From assembly GCA_039881145.1 (NCBI GenBank), contig JAYKKI010000060.1:5952501-6016500 (forward strand): a DNA stretch of 64,000 nt, written 5' to 3'. The notes beneath the pieces are model-generated. The model did not search any database, was not told the DNA's origin, and saw only the letters and a list, made by a program, of their open reading frames with translations. A program made the translations under genes and the position numbers. This document shows, piece by piece, positions 13,901 to 24,689 of the stretch. The DNA comes from Druceiella hillmani. Its lineage: Eukaryota > Arthropoda > Insecta > Lepidoptera > Hepialidae. Within the stretch, counting starts at the first letter, position 1, and every line of letters starts with the position of its first letter.

Positions 13901-14385
13901 AGTAATTTGAATATTACAGGGGATCGCGAAGGTGCAATCAAATCTTTGAGAAAACTGCATGGTGAAAAGGTATTCGATCTAGACCTGGAGTATCCCAAAC
14001 CAAAGGAAGAAGACCCCAAAAAAAAGTGGATTAATCCAAAAGTGTTCAAAGACAAAGCTAACCTCAAAAGCGTGTTTCTTGCTAGCGTACTTATAGGCTG
14101 CCAGTCTTTGATAGGTTCCACTATACTCACGTTTTATATGCATTACATATTTGAATCAGCCGGCTCTATGTTTGCACCGGCTATTGCTACAATTATTGTA
14201 GCCCTATTTTCTGTCGGGTCATCTATAGTCTCGTCACTGATTACAAGCAGGACTAGAAGGAAAGTTCTTCTGATTCCAGCATATACAATTGCTGTTATAA
14301 CCATTGCAAGTATTTATTTCTTATTTATTTTTATATATTTAAGATATGTGCAAACAAAACCTTATAATACTTTATATATAAATAT

Positions 14386-14439
<54 letters not shown>

Positions 14440-16669
14440 GTATATATATATAGATAACTGTTAACTTTTCTCAACTTACTCCACTGTTATTTTGCTAGAC
14501 ACAGATTGCACCCTTAGTGAAATATATCTACGTCACAAGAATGAACTGGTAACACATGATCGAGTACAAAAAATCATATTGAAGCTGATGTTAGCAAGAA
14601 TGCACTTAATATATGCTGCCAATTTTCTACATCCAAAAATGGTTTTATATGTAGTCAGTTCTTATCATCAGTAGTTATGCACCACTATTGTATATTATCA
14701 GCTTCATATGGAAGTAATTAAAATAAAAACTTAAAGTTCATTGTTAGCTTGCGCTCATTTATGTTTTCTGTTTTTATGAATCCTGATATGCTAATATTTA
14801 TTTTTATTTATTTTGTCTTTAATGTAACTTATATGCACACCCTGCAAACTTTTTGTTATGAGAGCAATCACTTCTGCTTAACCAATTTCTTATTGGACGT
14901 AAGAAAAATATAATGCAAAAAAATAAGAATATAATATAATGGTTACATATGCATACATATGCACATGCATAAAAATACATATTACATATGCATAAAAATA
15001 TAATATAATGGTTACATATATTTGAAATATATGTAACCAATATATGTACACATATATACACAAACACACTCACATATACACTCTTGCATAAAAATCGGGT
15101 GGTTTTGATTTTGTCATATTACTAACAAAATATTATTTATTAAGAGGTTGTATTAATTGTAATTGTTACTGGCAGGTGTAGTGTATTCTGGCACATAAAA
15201 ATAAACATTCTAAATTTGAAATTTATTCTTTTTGAATGAAAATTCTCTTTCACTGACAAAAACGTATTTTTTGGTGGTAAATGAAATCCAACTCTTTTTA
15301 AGTTCTTTTTCATTTGTTACGTTTTTTATTTTAACACATCAATTTTAATTAAAGTTCTGCTGTTTGCTGCATTAGTTCACTTCTGTTTGCTGTTCTCAGT
15401 ATGGTTGACAAAACAATAAGAGCTAGTAAAATGATTGCGCTGCTTGAAGAAGGCTGTAGCCAATGTTATATGTCTCAGCAGTATAATGTGAGCCATTCCA
15501 CCATCCAAAGGACCTGGCAACAATACCAAGAAACGGGCTCCGTCAGTAGAAGGCCCGGTTCTGGAAGAAAACGGTACACTGAGCAACAGGACGACCGCTT
15601 CATAGTTAGTCAAGTGCTACGAAATCGTCAAGTTACATACATGGATCTCAAACAGAACCTCGAGGACGTCAGAGGTACACGAGTAAGCTTATGGACAGTC
15701 AGAAGGAGACTTCAAGCCGTCAATATACATAGCTATCGCCCAGCTCGGGGCCCTACATTGCTGCGTGAGCATTGAGTTGCCAGACTGAGATTAGCTCAAA
15801 ATTTTTCGTCATGTACTCAACAAGACTGGAATAGTGTTTTATTCTCCAATGAAGCTCGTATATCGATTAGTGGTGAGGATCGACGTCGGCGAGTCTTACG
15901 AAGACCTGGAGAACGCTTCGCAGAAGTGTACTTTGAGGAAATCACCCCTTACAGTGTAGGCTCCGTAATGTTTTGGGCTGGTATTAACTCAGATGACCGT
16001 ACCAAGTTAGTTTTTATTGAAAATGGCATACTTAATGCGCAAAAGTACATAATAAAGGTTCTTATTCCTAATGCCCAACCTGGATTGACAGCAGTCGGAG
16101 GCGAGTCCCTTTTTATGGACGACAACGCTCGCAGGAGGCATTATATGCAGGAGGCCGGAATTCGTCGATTAGACTGGCCAGCTAGAAGTCCCGACCTCAA
16201 TCCGATAGAAAACACACGGGATAATCTCAAACGACGCATCAGAGCCGTAAAACCAGCTCGAGAAAACATTCAGGCCCTTAAAAATGTGATCTTCGCTGAA
16301 TGGGAACGTATTCCTCAGGAAATGATAAGAATCGTCGTCGAAAGCATGCCTAGCAGATTAAGCCCATTGATTTTAGCTAGAGGAGGCCACACTCGTTACT
16401 AAATTTTCAATTTTCTGGTTAAATTAATAAAAAATATTCAAAAATAAACTTTAGCCATATTTGATGTACCAGTATGAAAACGCTCGTCTGTGGACTTTAC
16501 ATCATTTTTTTGTTTTATTCGCATTTTTAATGACTGAAGTAGGTAAAAACGATATCTCAATAATAAATAACAATATTCCCATCATATCACCATTTAAAAT
16601 CCATCAAATAATAATAAAATAACTCTGATATGATTTATTCCTATAAGTGCCCGTTTTTTTGCAAGAGAG

Positions 16670-16725
<56 letters not shown>

Positions 16726-19665
16726 TATACACATGACACTTTATTACTAACAAGTTGTCCAGTCGCCTCAATTACCAATAATTGCAGGGCTTCCCAAAGC
16801 ATAATCTTTATTAACTTTATAGCTTATTTGGAGGTAATAACCTTCATATAACTTGAATCTGTTGGACTAACTGCTTTTTTTTCCAGACCTTTTTCCCTCT
16901 AAACCAGTCCAGTATGTTAACATTATTTCTTGCTTCCATGCGGTACAGAGATGACTCCAATGTTTTTGATTATTGTCCTCTTGCAGCAGCCAATTTTTTT
17001 TTCCCATCTAAAATATCTTTGAGTAAATAGCAAATACAATCGGCATAACGGATATGCACAAGTGTCAAAAACAAAAGACTTAAAACGAGAAAAAGTGATT
17101 TAAATAAAATACTTAATATAAAATAATTGTTTTCATCAGAATTGAATTATCTGTCTGTTCAATACTCTATCAAAATACTAGACAATATTATGTACTTATT
17201 TTTCACACAATCAAGAATTTGAAAATTATGTCGGTGATGCTCCTGTGTGATCCACTGTATACAAAAAAAATTAGAATCTCATTTAACAAAATACAATAGC
17301 AAAATACTGCATATTTTTAGTTTAAGTTCATACAAGAAAAAATATCAGTATGCAGAACCCTCCAGGGAATTATGAGCATGAGCCAACAATGCCACATCGT
17401 GTATTTTCCATATATGTTATATATGGAAAATACACATACGCTTGAGTATGTGTATTTTCTGCCTTAATGGCTTTCAGGACACATACACCGAGGAAAATAT
17501 TATGAAACAACAAAAAATATTTGTTTCAGGTAACACTAGGTATTTACTTCAAACTGGATAATGACGGATGGGACGTCAGCTCAACTGTAGGATTTTTGCC
17601 TTTAATAATATTGGTTACTTTCACTGTAGCTACCAATGTCGGTGAGTTATCTACATCTATATTATCTTATAATTGAATTATAATTATAGCGTATAGACAA
17701 TTTGATAGTTCTTTATAATAGTTTACTGGTTCTATCGATTTGTTAGTTCCATATAATAGTTTGCTTGTTATATCTTGCAAGGTTCTATATATACGCAAAA
17801 TGGAAAATATCTTAATTTCATTTAAAGTACAAACAAAACAATTAAAAAAATTACAACACAGACATATAGGCAGATCATTAAGTTTGAATTACAACCTTGT
17901 TTTTTCTCCTTGCAACAAATTACAGGGTTGTTTGTAATATTATTTATTTCCATCTTTCATATTTGTCATCTTGTATTTGATAAATATCATTTGAAAATAA
18001 CAACTTAAATTAAGGACTACTAAAATTATTTTCTTTATTTTTCAAATAATTCAAAATTTCATAATTTAAACAAAAAAAGGGAGAAATTTGTAAATGTATT
18101 TGGCGTCAAAAGATTAAATATATTTCCCATTATCTCAATAGTATCTTCAGCGGCCCATTCGACTAGACTCAGGAAAAATATTTTTTTAACCGACTTTTAA
18201 TTATATCTAGTCCTTTCATCCTTACATTCATCCCTATTACATAATTATATATATTTAAAATATTAACACCCCACGTGGGTTCAAATTTTAAATATTCTTT
18301 TAAAAATTGTGATCATCAAGATCTTTAGTAGTTCACCGCACAAGCCAAATATTATAGTTAATTAGAAGAAATTATTCCTGAAGCTATAATAATATATTTT
18401 TTTATTAGTTCATGTTACAAACACACGAACAAACTTCAAATAATAAAAAAATGATTAACTTTTCTGTTAACATATATTTTTAGGAAAATAGGAATATTTT
18501 CCTTAGATTTAATATTCTACACATTTCAAAACAATTGTCATTTTTATTTATTCTGTTACCTGTAACACACAAGTAATAAAAATGATTGACTGTTCTCTTA
18601 CCATATATTTTTAGGAAAATAGGAATATTTTCCTTAGATTTAATATTCTACACATTTCAAAACAATTGTCATTTTTATTTATTCTGTTACCTGTAACACA
18701 CAAGTAATAAAAATGATTGACTGTTCTCTTACCATATATTTTTAGGAAAATAGGAATATTTTCCTTAGATTTAAGATTCTATACATTCACCTTTTAAAAC
18801 AATTGTCATTTTTATTTATTCTCTTATGTGTCAAAAAAAGTTGTGCGTTTATCCATCTCTCACCTAAGCTGAGTAAGGAACATTGGAATAATGCCAAACT
18901 GACTAATAATGGACATACCTCTTAAGCTTAACATTGTTTGATTTTAAACATGTTTTCTATTTTTTAAATTGTCATCATTTAGGCATACTGATGACAATGT
19001 AAAAAATGTGTCAAAGTGACTTTTCTAGTCATCCACTTTTTCTTTTCCCATAAATTTCTTCCATATATGTTTTTATTATATGATGTATACAATATGGTTG
19101 TATGGACATTAAACTTACGCATAAATGAAAATAGAACCTATCTTAATAAAAATTTACTTATAAAATCAAACAAAAACTTTTGTAACAAGTTGATGATAAA
19201 AATAAAAATATCACTTAGAGTTTTACATCTTCTTACCTTAGATATTTTAGATTCATATATTATTTTATTAAAACTGGCATAAAAGTACCCATTTCAACAG
19301 ACCATTTCGAATGCTGCAAATGTACTACTACATATGAAAAAATGAGTAGCGATTTAATAAAAAGCAAAGAACAAATAAATCTATAACTTATTATTTCAGG
19401 CATTGGTCCGGTAACATATGCAACGATAGGCGAGCTTACGACAGCTGAAACCAAGACTGCTATTTCAACACTATCCATGGCCACCTCAGTCATAACGAGT
19501 TTCATATTACTCCGTCTATTTAACGTTTTGATTAACGCATTGGGTATTCATGGCATGTTCTTCCTGTGTTCTGGTTTTGGTGTCTGCCTTCTTTTGGTTG
19601 TTATATTCATTTTGCCCGAAACTAAAGGAAAGACTGCAGATGAGATACGGGCAAAACTAATGTAA
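9511..19665 (+). CDS. Tret1-like facilitated sugar (trehalose) transporter, gene A (6 exons, N-terminus missing)
   Basis: MFS sugar porter of the SLC2/Tret1 type, expected in the plasma membrane moving sugar down its gradient. Exons: 9511-9666, 10337-10539, 12362-12548, 13920-14305, 17530-17641 and 19400-19665. They join in frame to about 436 residues plus stop; the family usually has 450-500, so a short N-terminal exon is missing. Family marks in order: GTGWSSP after TM1; GRILLG; NEI plus PEARG (the E-x6-R motif); [11 protein letters not shown] after TM6; GCQSLIG in TM7, keeping the Gln of QQLSG; GIGP in TM10; LPETKGK at the C-terminus. Oddities: the D-R-x-G-R-R loop after TM2 is replaced by VTVMSCRH, and intron 4 begins with GC. 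All other introns are GT-AG. Gene B is an inverted paralogue with identical exon lengths. The substrate is inferred from the family only. Confidence 0.88.
10337..10539 (+). CDS. Gene A, exon with TM2-TM4
   Basis: Acceptor TTTTCCAG, donor GTACGA. The encoded protein begins GPPITG and contains [11 protein letters not shown] and LILGRILLG (family GRFLxG motif), ending NEIIT just before the PEARG of the next exon. The residues where the family has D-R-x-G-R-R are diverged. Confidence 0.88.
10808..10935. repeat. (TA)n microsatellite in intron 2 of gene A
   Basis: Long TA array with a few CA/TG interruptions, in the intron between 10539 and 12362. Confidence 0.95.
11057..11190. repeat. 28-bp minisatellite, about 5 copies
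   Basis: Units of AAGACTGTTTTGAAAAGATT plus AAGAGATC are repeated head-to-tail within intron 2 of gene A. The last unit carries variants. Confidence 0.93.
11242..11288. repeat. Perfect 21-bp inverted repeat (hairpin)
   Basis: Arms 11242-11262 and 11268-11288 are exact reverse complements around the loop AGATA, just after the 28-bp minisatellite in intron 2 of gene A. Confidence 0.88.
12362..12548 (+). CDS. Gene A, exon with TM5-TM6 and PESP motif
   Basis: Acceptor ACCAACAG, donor G|GTATAA. Begins [10 protein letters not shown] and ends [13 protein letters not shown], the hallmark motif after TM6 of sugar porters. Confidence 0.9.
13520..13550. repeat. 13-bp perfect inverted repeat
   Basis: GAATTATCATTAG and CTAATGATAATTC flank the loop TTCTA, in intron 3 of gene A. 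Confidence 0.8.
13920..14305 (+). CDS. Gene A, exon with central loop and TM7-TM8; GC donor
   Basis: Acceptor ATATTACAG. The exon encodes the charged cytoplasmic loop ([16 protein letters not shown]), then [19 protein letters not shown] and [17 protein letters not shown]. To stay in frame with the next exon ([10 protein letters not shown]) it must end at 14305, followed by GCAAGTATTT, a GC splice donor. The nearest GT (14310) would shift the frame. Confidence 0.83.
14391..14455. repeat. (AC)n/(TA)n microsatellite downstream of the GC donor
   Basis: An AC array followed by a short TA array, about 85-150 bp into intron 4 of gene A. Gene B has a (TA)n array at the corresponding place after its own GC donor. 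Confidence 0.93.
14795..14880 (-). repeat. Possible decayed SINE 3' end
   Basis: The reverse complement contains GATTGCTCTCATAAC followed by an AAATAAA-rich tail. This resembles the 3' half and tail of the SINE copies at 32.2 and 46.0 kb. The match is short and diverged, so it is tentative. Confidence 0.25.
15169..16472 (+). mobile_element. Tc1/mariner-like DNA transposon (inactive) in intron 4 of gene A
   Basis: A transposase-coding element of about 1.3 kb. Probable ends are TA|CTGG at 15167-15172 and CCAG|TA at 16469-16474, that is, a TA target duplication with short inverted ends. The terminal inverted repeats are only weakly similar, so the exact ends are inferred. It lies in sense orientation inside a host intron. 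Confidence 0.7.
15401..16402 (+). pseudogene. Tc1-like DDE transposase, degenerate
   Basis: One reading frame of 333 codons, from [18 protein letters not shown] to RGGHTRY and a stop, close to full length for Tc1 transposases (about 340). An N-terminal helix-turn-helix region ([18 protein letters not shown]), the GRKR linker and a second paired-like domain ([11 protein letters not shown]) are visible. The catalytic domain is broken in three ways. A TGA stop lies at 15773-15775 in the LREH*VARLR context. The first catalytic Asp of FSDEA is Asn (FSNEA). Only 27 residues separate the Asp of DDNAR from the Glu of DLNPIEN, where the DD34E family has 34, which implies a 21-bp in-frame deletion. It therefore cannot be active. 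Confidence 0.9.
16672..16730. repeat. (TA)n microsatellite
   Basis: TA array with TG interruptions in intron 4 of gene A, about 200 bp after the Tc1-like element. Confidence 0.93.
17399..17459. repeat. Two overlapping, mutually exclusive hairpins
   Basis: GTGTATTTTCCATATAT (17399-17415) pairs perfectly with 17419-17435. The second arm also overlaps GAAAATACACATAC (17426-17439), which pairs with 17446-17459. The structure lies about 100 bp before the acceptor of exon 5 of gene A, so either fold could form in the pre-mRNA near the branch-point region. Confidence 0.75.
17530..17641 (+). CDS. Gene A, exon with TM9-TM10 part
   Basis: Acceptor TTTGTTTCAG, donor G|GTGAGT. Encodes [16 protein letters not shown] and then [18 protein letters not shown]. 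The length of 112 bp equals the homologous exon in gene B. Confidence 0.87.
18480..18830. repeat. 131-bp tandem repeat, three copies
   Basis: TAGGAAAATAGGAATATTTT recurs near 18481, 18612 and 18743, followed each time by CTTAGATTTAA and ACAATTGTCATTTTTATTTA. It lies in intron 5 of gene A. Confidence 0.9.
19400..19665 (+). CDS. Gene A, terminal coding exon
   Basis: Acceptor TTATTTCAG. Encodes [13 protein letters not shown] (TM10 motif), [11 protein letters not shown], and the family signature [17 protein letters not shown] followed by TAA at 19663-19665. No canonical AATAAA was found close downstream. Confidence 0.92.
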
Positions 19666-20469
19666 ACATAATGCGATACGTGTATATGTTTTTTTCTTTA
19701 ATCTGAGTATATTAATTACAAATACATTTTATTCTGAATTTCAATATGTGTGATAACTTCAATATATAAAAATGTTTTATTTACTAAAAACCGCCAGTGT
19801 TATTTTATTAAAATATGAAGAAAAACTATATTTTTTATGTCTTTTAGTCCCAGTAAGCAATTTTAAAAAGTTCTTGGTACATCCATTCATTTTCAAAACA
19901 TTTAAAATACAATTAAAAATTATTGCTATAGTTAAAAAGTTATTACATATGGCACACTTTAGTTGAAATTCTGAGTGAAGCATTTGTGTCTGTTTTTACT
20001 TAGAAGCAATTATCAGACCAAGCCATATTCCCCCGCATTGGTCGAAATCACAATTTTACCAAAATCAGTTCCCTCCAAGATAATTGGTAGTTAGTCTGGT
20101 GCCATGAAAATTGGTGGTTCAGTAAAATTTTTTCTTAATTCTAATTGGCACACAGTCTTTCTCAAGCGTAAAGGTAGCTAACAGCAGCGCACCCTCCAAT
20201 ATTTATGTCGGCACGAACAAAGAGGTAAATTAAAATAAAAATCAATTGTTCAATACAATTGAAATTAAAATAAAAATTTAAATTTCTTCAGAAATATATA
20301 ATAAAATTAATAGTTAAATAAACAAATAGTAAAAACTCAAAAGTGCCTGTATCTAGTTATAAAATGTAGACACATTTTTTAATGTTTTATGAAATTTATT
20401 AATACACAATCAAACAAACAAAATTTAAATTCTTTAAAAGGTAAAAAAATAATAGCAACTACTTTAAAA
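19666..20469. other. 3' flank of gene A, no further gene seen
   Basis: This probably includes the 3' UTR of gene A. ORFs on both strands at 19772-19983 overlap each other and have no recognisable feature. Confidence 0.4.
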
Positions 20470-20775
20470 TCACAAGAAACTTTTTATAATCTCCTGTGAG
20501 GCACATGTTTCATGTTGAGTATAATTCTTAAACCAGTGGCGGAGTGCAGTTTTAATAAAGAACTGGGTTAAGAAGTCTGAGGAGACAGGATCAACATTAA
20601 ATGTAAAGCAAACCGGCGGCCTACGGATTTCACACAGTAAAGAGAATGTGCAGAAAATTACCACTTCAGATCCAGATTTACTGACGAACAGACGTTCGGC
20701 TGAATTAGGAATATCATACTCGTCCTCATGCTGTATTTTGAAATTAAATTTGGAATTACACCCATATTGGTTCAA
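20470..20775 (-). CDS. Unidentified 101-codon ORF
   Basis: Starts MNQYGCNSKFNFKIQHEDEY and ends SQEIIKSFL. It is less AT-rich and more even in amino-acid use than the chance ORFs around it, with an acidic N-terminal part and several Cys residues. I recognise no domain, signal peptide or membrane segment. It could be a fragment of a mobile element, an exon of an unrecognised gene, or chance. I do not assign a function. Confidence 0.2.
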   Translation of the reverse strand: MNQYGCNSKFNFKIQHEDEYDIPNSAERLFVSKSGSEVVIFCTFSLLCEIRRPPVCFTFNVDPVSSDFLTQFFIKTALRHWFKNYTQHETCASQEIIKSFL

Positions 20776-20779
20776 TTAA

Positions 20780-22780
20780 AAGCACAGTTTAGAGAAGAGA
20801 TATCTACAATCTCACGGTCAGTTTACTGAAAATTCTTTGAGAACTTCCCTACTCGTTCAGCAGAATGCCAAAGACGGGACCGTGATCGTTTAGATGATCT
20901 TATTTTTTTTGATCTTATTTCCTTTAGATATCTTTAAAAAGTAAATTCCCGCCTAATAACTATATTGGAAATAAATAATTTATTAAAATAACTCAAATGG
21001 TTTTTTTTTTAATTTCTTTAAAATGTTAACAAATACATGGTCCACCCTGTACTTCCCAATTCCTTGCAGTGCTTTAATAGTCTTGCTTTTGATATAGTTT
21101 TTAAATTGTATTAAGTCAGTTTCCAAGGAAGTTAAATAATCTTTTCATAATTCTTGGTTCATTAAATTTATTGATTCAAGAAATTCCATAATACGATTTC
21201 GTTCTATTGATAACTATCGGTTACATAAGAATTTTACTTGTGCACTACTAGATGGCTCATTTTTTTTAAATAAATTTTTAAACATATTTGTTGATAAAAT
21301 ACATTTGTAAAACATATTAGAAATAAAATATTACTTTGGTTCGATTGAAAATAGTTTAATAAAATACTTAAAATTGTTTAATTTTCAAATAACTTAGGCT
21401 ATATGTACATATTTTTGCTACTGACAGCAAAACTAACAGCCAAGAACCTGGCGTCTGCTTGTGCATACTGTTACCTCTACTTCATTAAATACATACTCTC
21501 TTTTTTATGGTATTAATTCAAAATGGACTCTAGTTAAAAAAAAATAAAAATTTTTCTGAAGAAGGCAAGGTGCTGATGACGGAAATTGCAAAACTTTTTA
21601 TATAATTGATAATAAAAAAAGAGATGCAATAAGTATGGCAGCCAAAAGCTATTTATTTTTTTACATAAATATTGCAGAGTAAATTTGTTAAATCAATGTC
21701 TCATCAATAAACATTTTGAACGGATTTCTATTATCTCTCAAATTTCTTAAATTGAGATATTAATTATAAAATCATTATTGATCTTCATCAGATAAAGAAG
21801 TAGAATTGATCACTACATAATCTATATTTGATTTTTAAATACCAAAAAACACACAGTTGTAAAAATCACAGTTCATATGTTTTTTTTTTGGTTAGAAATA
21901 TCAATTTCATTCATTACAGATTATTAAAATGAGATATATAAATGACCATTTTTGTTCAGTTAATTTAACAAAAGTTTGTCATGTGAAATACTTGCTTTCG
22001 GGTGTTCAAAAACAATATGTGACAAATTATCGATTCAATTGAAACATTAATTAGATAAACTGCTGTCAAATGCAGCTCAGAAACTGGCCAAAAATTGTTC
22101 AAACCTACCGTTTAGTAATTTAGTGCTTAATCAGCTATAAAATAAAAAAGAAAAATATAAGATGTTTATCTCGTGCTTCGTATAAGAAGTTGGTTTTATT
22201 TCATCGTATATGGTAAGGTGGTAATATTGATTTAAAATTAGCCTTAACCTAAACGTCAATTTTGTCAACAAGTCTTTAGTACCACCAGTAATTTTATTGA
22301 AGGGAATATTCAGTTGAAGATCGGTGAAAAGATGTTTGCAATTGTCTTAAAAATCAATTACAGTTGCCAGATTGAAATCTTTTGTTTACATTAGCTTGCT
22401 TATTGGATAACAACAGTTTAATAATATTCTAATAATTATTGAATTTACATTAGCAAATTAAACGTTTATTTCACCAAGGAACAGTACACTTAATTAAACA
22501 GCCAATGTTGTTTCTAACGCTTTATTAACATTAACAATTTCAAAGCGTTGAAATGTTACTCGCAATATTAATAGATTTAAAAAACTATTTACTTTAAGAA
22601 AATATTGCAAAATGAGTGACTAAAATAATTTTTTTTTCGTTTTTACTCTATAAACAATATTATTTGCTAAAATTTCATTATCAGAATTGCACACTTCAAA
22701 CACTTACAAAACTATTACATATAAATTAACGCTAAGTATATAGGAATTATAGGTATTAAAAAGGTTTATGAAAAAGTCTG
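20780..22780. other. AT-rich non-coding stretch
   Basis: I see no gene, RNA or identifiable repeat in this part. Confidence 0.4.
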
Positions 22781-22782
22781 AG

Positions 22783-22786
<4 letters not shown>

Positions 22787-22852
<66 letters not shown>

Positions 22853-22892
22853 TACATATATGTCTATATGTATATATATATATATATATATA
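22787..22892. repeat. (TA)n microsatellite
   Basis: TA arrays on either side of a short ACATATATGTCTATATG spacer. They generate a long Tyr/Ile ORF on the - strand that is not a gene. Confidence 0.95.
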
Positions 22893-23216
22893 AGTTGTTT
22901 TCATAGATAAACTGCAGTAACATTGAATGCGTTCCATTAGGCGATCACAACGCTCACCGTATCGTTCCACTTGGCGATTGCGTTCATTGTTCATTGCAGT
23001 CATGATCGTCGAGTGAAAGACGTCGTTTATCTGTCAATATGACTGACACATTGATACATGAAATTTACGTAAATAAATTTATATAATCTTTGAAGGTTAA
23101 ACATATTGACGGAGAGAACCACTTTATGCAGTTTTGAGATGTACTTAATAGAAATAAAGGCGACACCAAAAGATGCAGAACATACAATTTTCAAAATTTT
23201 AGAGAAATTAAATTGC

Positions 23217-23385
23217 ACTTTTACAATTACTGTAAGTCTAAATTATTGTCTTATTATTAATACATAGAAATTAATTTATACTTTTATAATTACTGTAAGT
23301 CTAAATTATTATCTTATTATTAATACATAGAAATTAATTTATACTTTTATAATTACTGTAAGTCTAAATTATTATCTAACGTAAT
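23217..23385. repeat. 63-bp tandem repeat, about 2.7 copies
   Basis: Units start near 23217, 23280 and 23343 with ACTTTTA(C/T)AATTACTGTAAG, followed by TCTAAATTATT. Confidence 0.92.
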
Positions 23386-23446
23386 AAATACAATCTCTGA
23401 TATAGTAAAAAATATAATCTCTTGATTTTCGTCCAATGCCTGCCAT

Positions 23447-23632
23447 TTACTCATAGTTACGAATACGCATTGTTCCTATTTCGTTCCACTTGGACCAACA
23501 GTTGCAATGTGTGGAATAAACAGCTAGTAGAATAGGTATGATCAGGGTCATGAGCGCGAGCGTTGCGAGCAGCATGTGGAACATACTCATTAAAGTCAAT
23601 TTAATGACCCCTATTGACGTGTCATAAATCAC
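23447..23632 (-). CDS. Unidentified 61-codon ORF with one predicted membrane segment
   Basis: The peptide has a hydrophobic stretch, FHMLLATLALMTLIIPILLA, followed by a short Cys/Trp-containing tail (HCNCWSKWNE). It could be a small membrane peptide, one exon of a larger gene, or a chance ORF. Segments such as CGTTCCACTTGG recur near 22960 in the same region, so part of it may be repeat-derived. No family is recognised. Confidence 0.2.
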   Translation of the reverse strand: MIYDTSIGVIKLTLMSMFHMLLATLALMTLIIPILLAVYSTHCNCWSKWNEIGTMRIRNYE

Positions 23633-23929
23633 TTTTAAGTCATCTTTAAAGATAAAAATTGCACTTTAAACCTTACAATTTGGTTCATTAGTTTAAATTA
23701 AATTCTTAGGTTATTGAAAGCAAGTAACAGGCACGCTGAGCACGGGAATATCACAAATGCATGACTAATTTTATAAAAGAAATACAAATCAAAAAATCTT
23801 AAGGTAGTTGTCGTGTGAGAGTAAGATCTAAAAATTATTATAAAATTTTTTATTGAAAATTGTTTTTTTCCAAACTTTTAATATAACATCATTTTGTCAT
23901 GTGGAAAAAAAATTATAATTTTTGTAATT

Positions 23930-24400
23930 TTTATTCTGTGTTTTTAAATAAAACGAAGTGTGGGAAGATACTTATATTTTCAGTAATGTTAATTGTATAA
24001 TTTTTGCCAAAACATCATTATAAATTGATTTGGTTTTTTTAGACAAATCGCTCGACGCGTTTTTAAATAAAATTAAGTGTGGTTATCCTAAAATGTTAAT
24101 TGCACATTTTTGAGACCAATTTTTACCAAAACTAAATGCTAAATCATTTTTTATTGCAAAATGTTAATAAAACGTCATTTTATATTAAGATAGTTGCAAA
24201 ATGTTAATATAATATCATTTTACATTGACTTAGTGTTTTACACAAATCGCTCGACGTGTTTTTTAAATAAAATTAAATGTGTGGTGAAATTACTACTTTT
24301 CCTTATATCTGTAATGTTGATAGACCTGTAATGTACAAATTTTGAGAGCGATTTTTATCAAAACTACTTGGTATTTTTTTTCAAAATATTAGTATATCAT
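23930..24400. repeat. Three diverged copies of an approximately 120-200-bp repeat
   Basis: Blocks containing TTTTTAAATAAAA(C/T)(G/T)AA(G/A)TGTG, preceded in two copies by AAATCGCTCGACG, recur near 23940, 24060 and 24255. Each is followed by TAATGTTAATTG- or AATGTTGAT-like text. Confidence 0.6.
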
Positions 24401-24431
24401 AAAATTTATTAAAATTAATAAACTAAATTAG

Positions 24432-24680
24432 ACTGCTCATCTTGTGCAAATGGCGGATTTAAACCTTCTTAAAAGATTCTTTTTGAGTAAATTGCAAGGA
24501 GAAAGAAGAAGAGGAAGACCTAAGATAAGATGGGAAGATGCGGTGGAGAAGGATTTAGGGGTACTAAAGGTCCGTAACTGGAGATTGATTGACACACAGA
24601 GGGCTGAATGGAAATCGCTTCAATGGAAAGCCTTGACTCACCCTGGGCTGTCGAGCCACTAAGGATGATGTTGATGATGG
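24432..24680 (+). mobile_element. 3' end of an RTE-like non-LTR retrotransposon
   Basis: Encodes LLKRFFLSKLQGERRRGRP, then IRWEDAVEKDL and NWR...RAEW. This arrangement is characteristic of the C-terminal tail of endonuclease/reverse-transcriptase polyproteins of RTE-like LINEs in arthropods. A stop is followed by GATGATGTTGATGATGG, as is common at their 3' ends. It is strongly 5'-truncated, because no reverse transcriptase domain lies upstream. It is probably the same broad family as the relics at 32.4 and 61.1 kb. Confidence 0.75.
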
Positions 24681-24689
24681 TTAAAAATA

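Noticed and set aside
14306..14464. Extension of gene A exon 4 through the CA repeat (His/Thr tail)
   Set aside because: It would break the frame into the next exon, and the corresponding gene B frame stops three codons after the GC donor.
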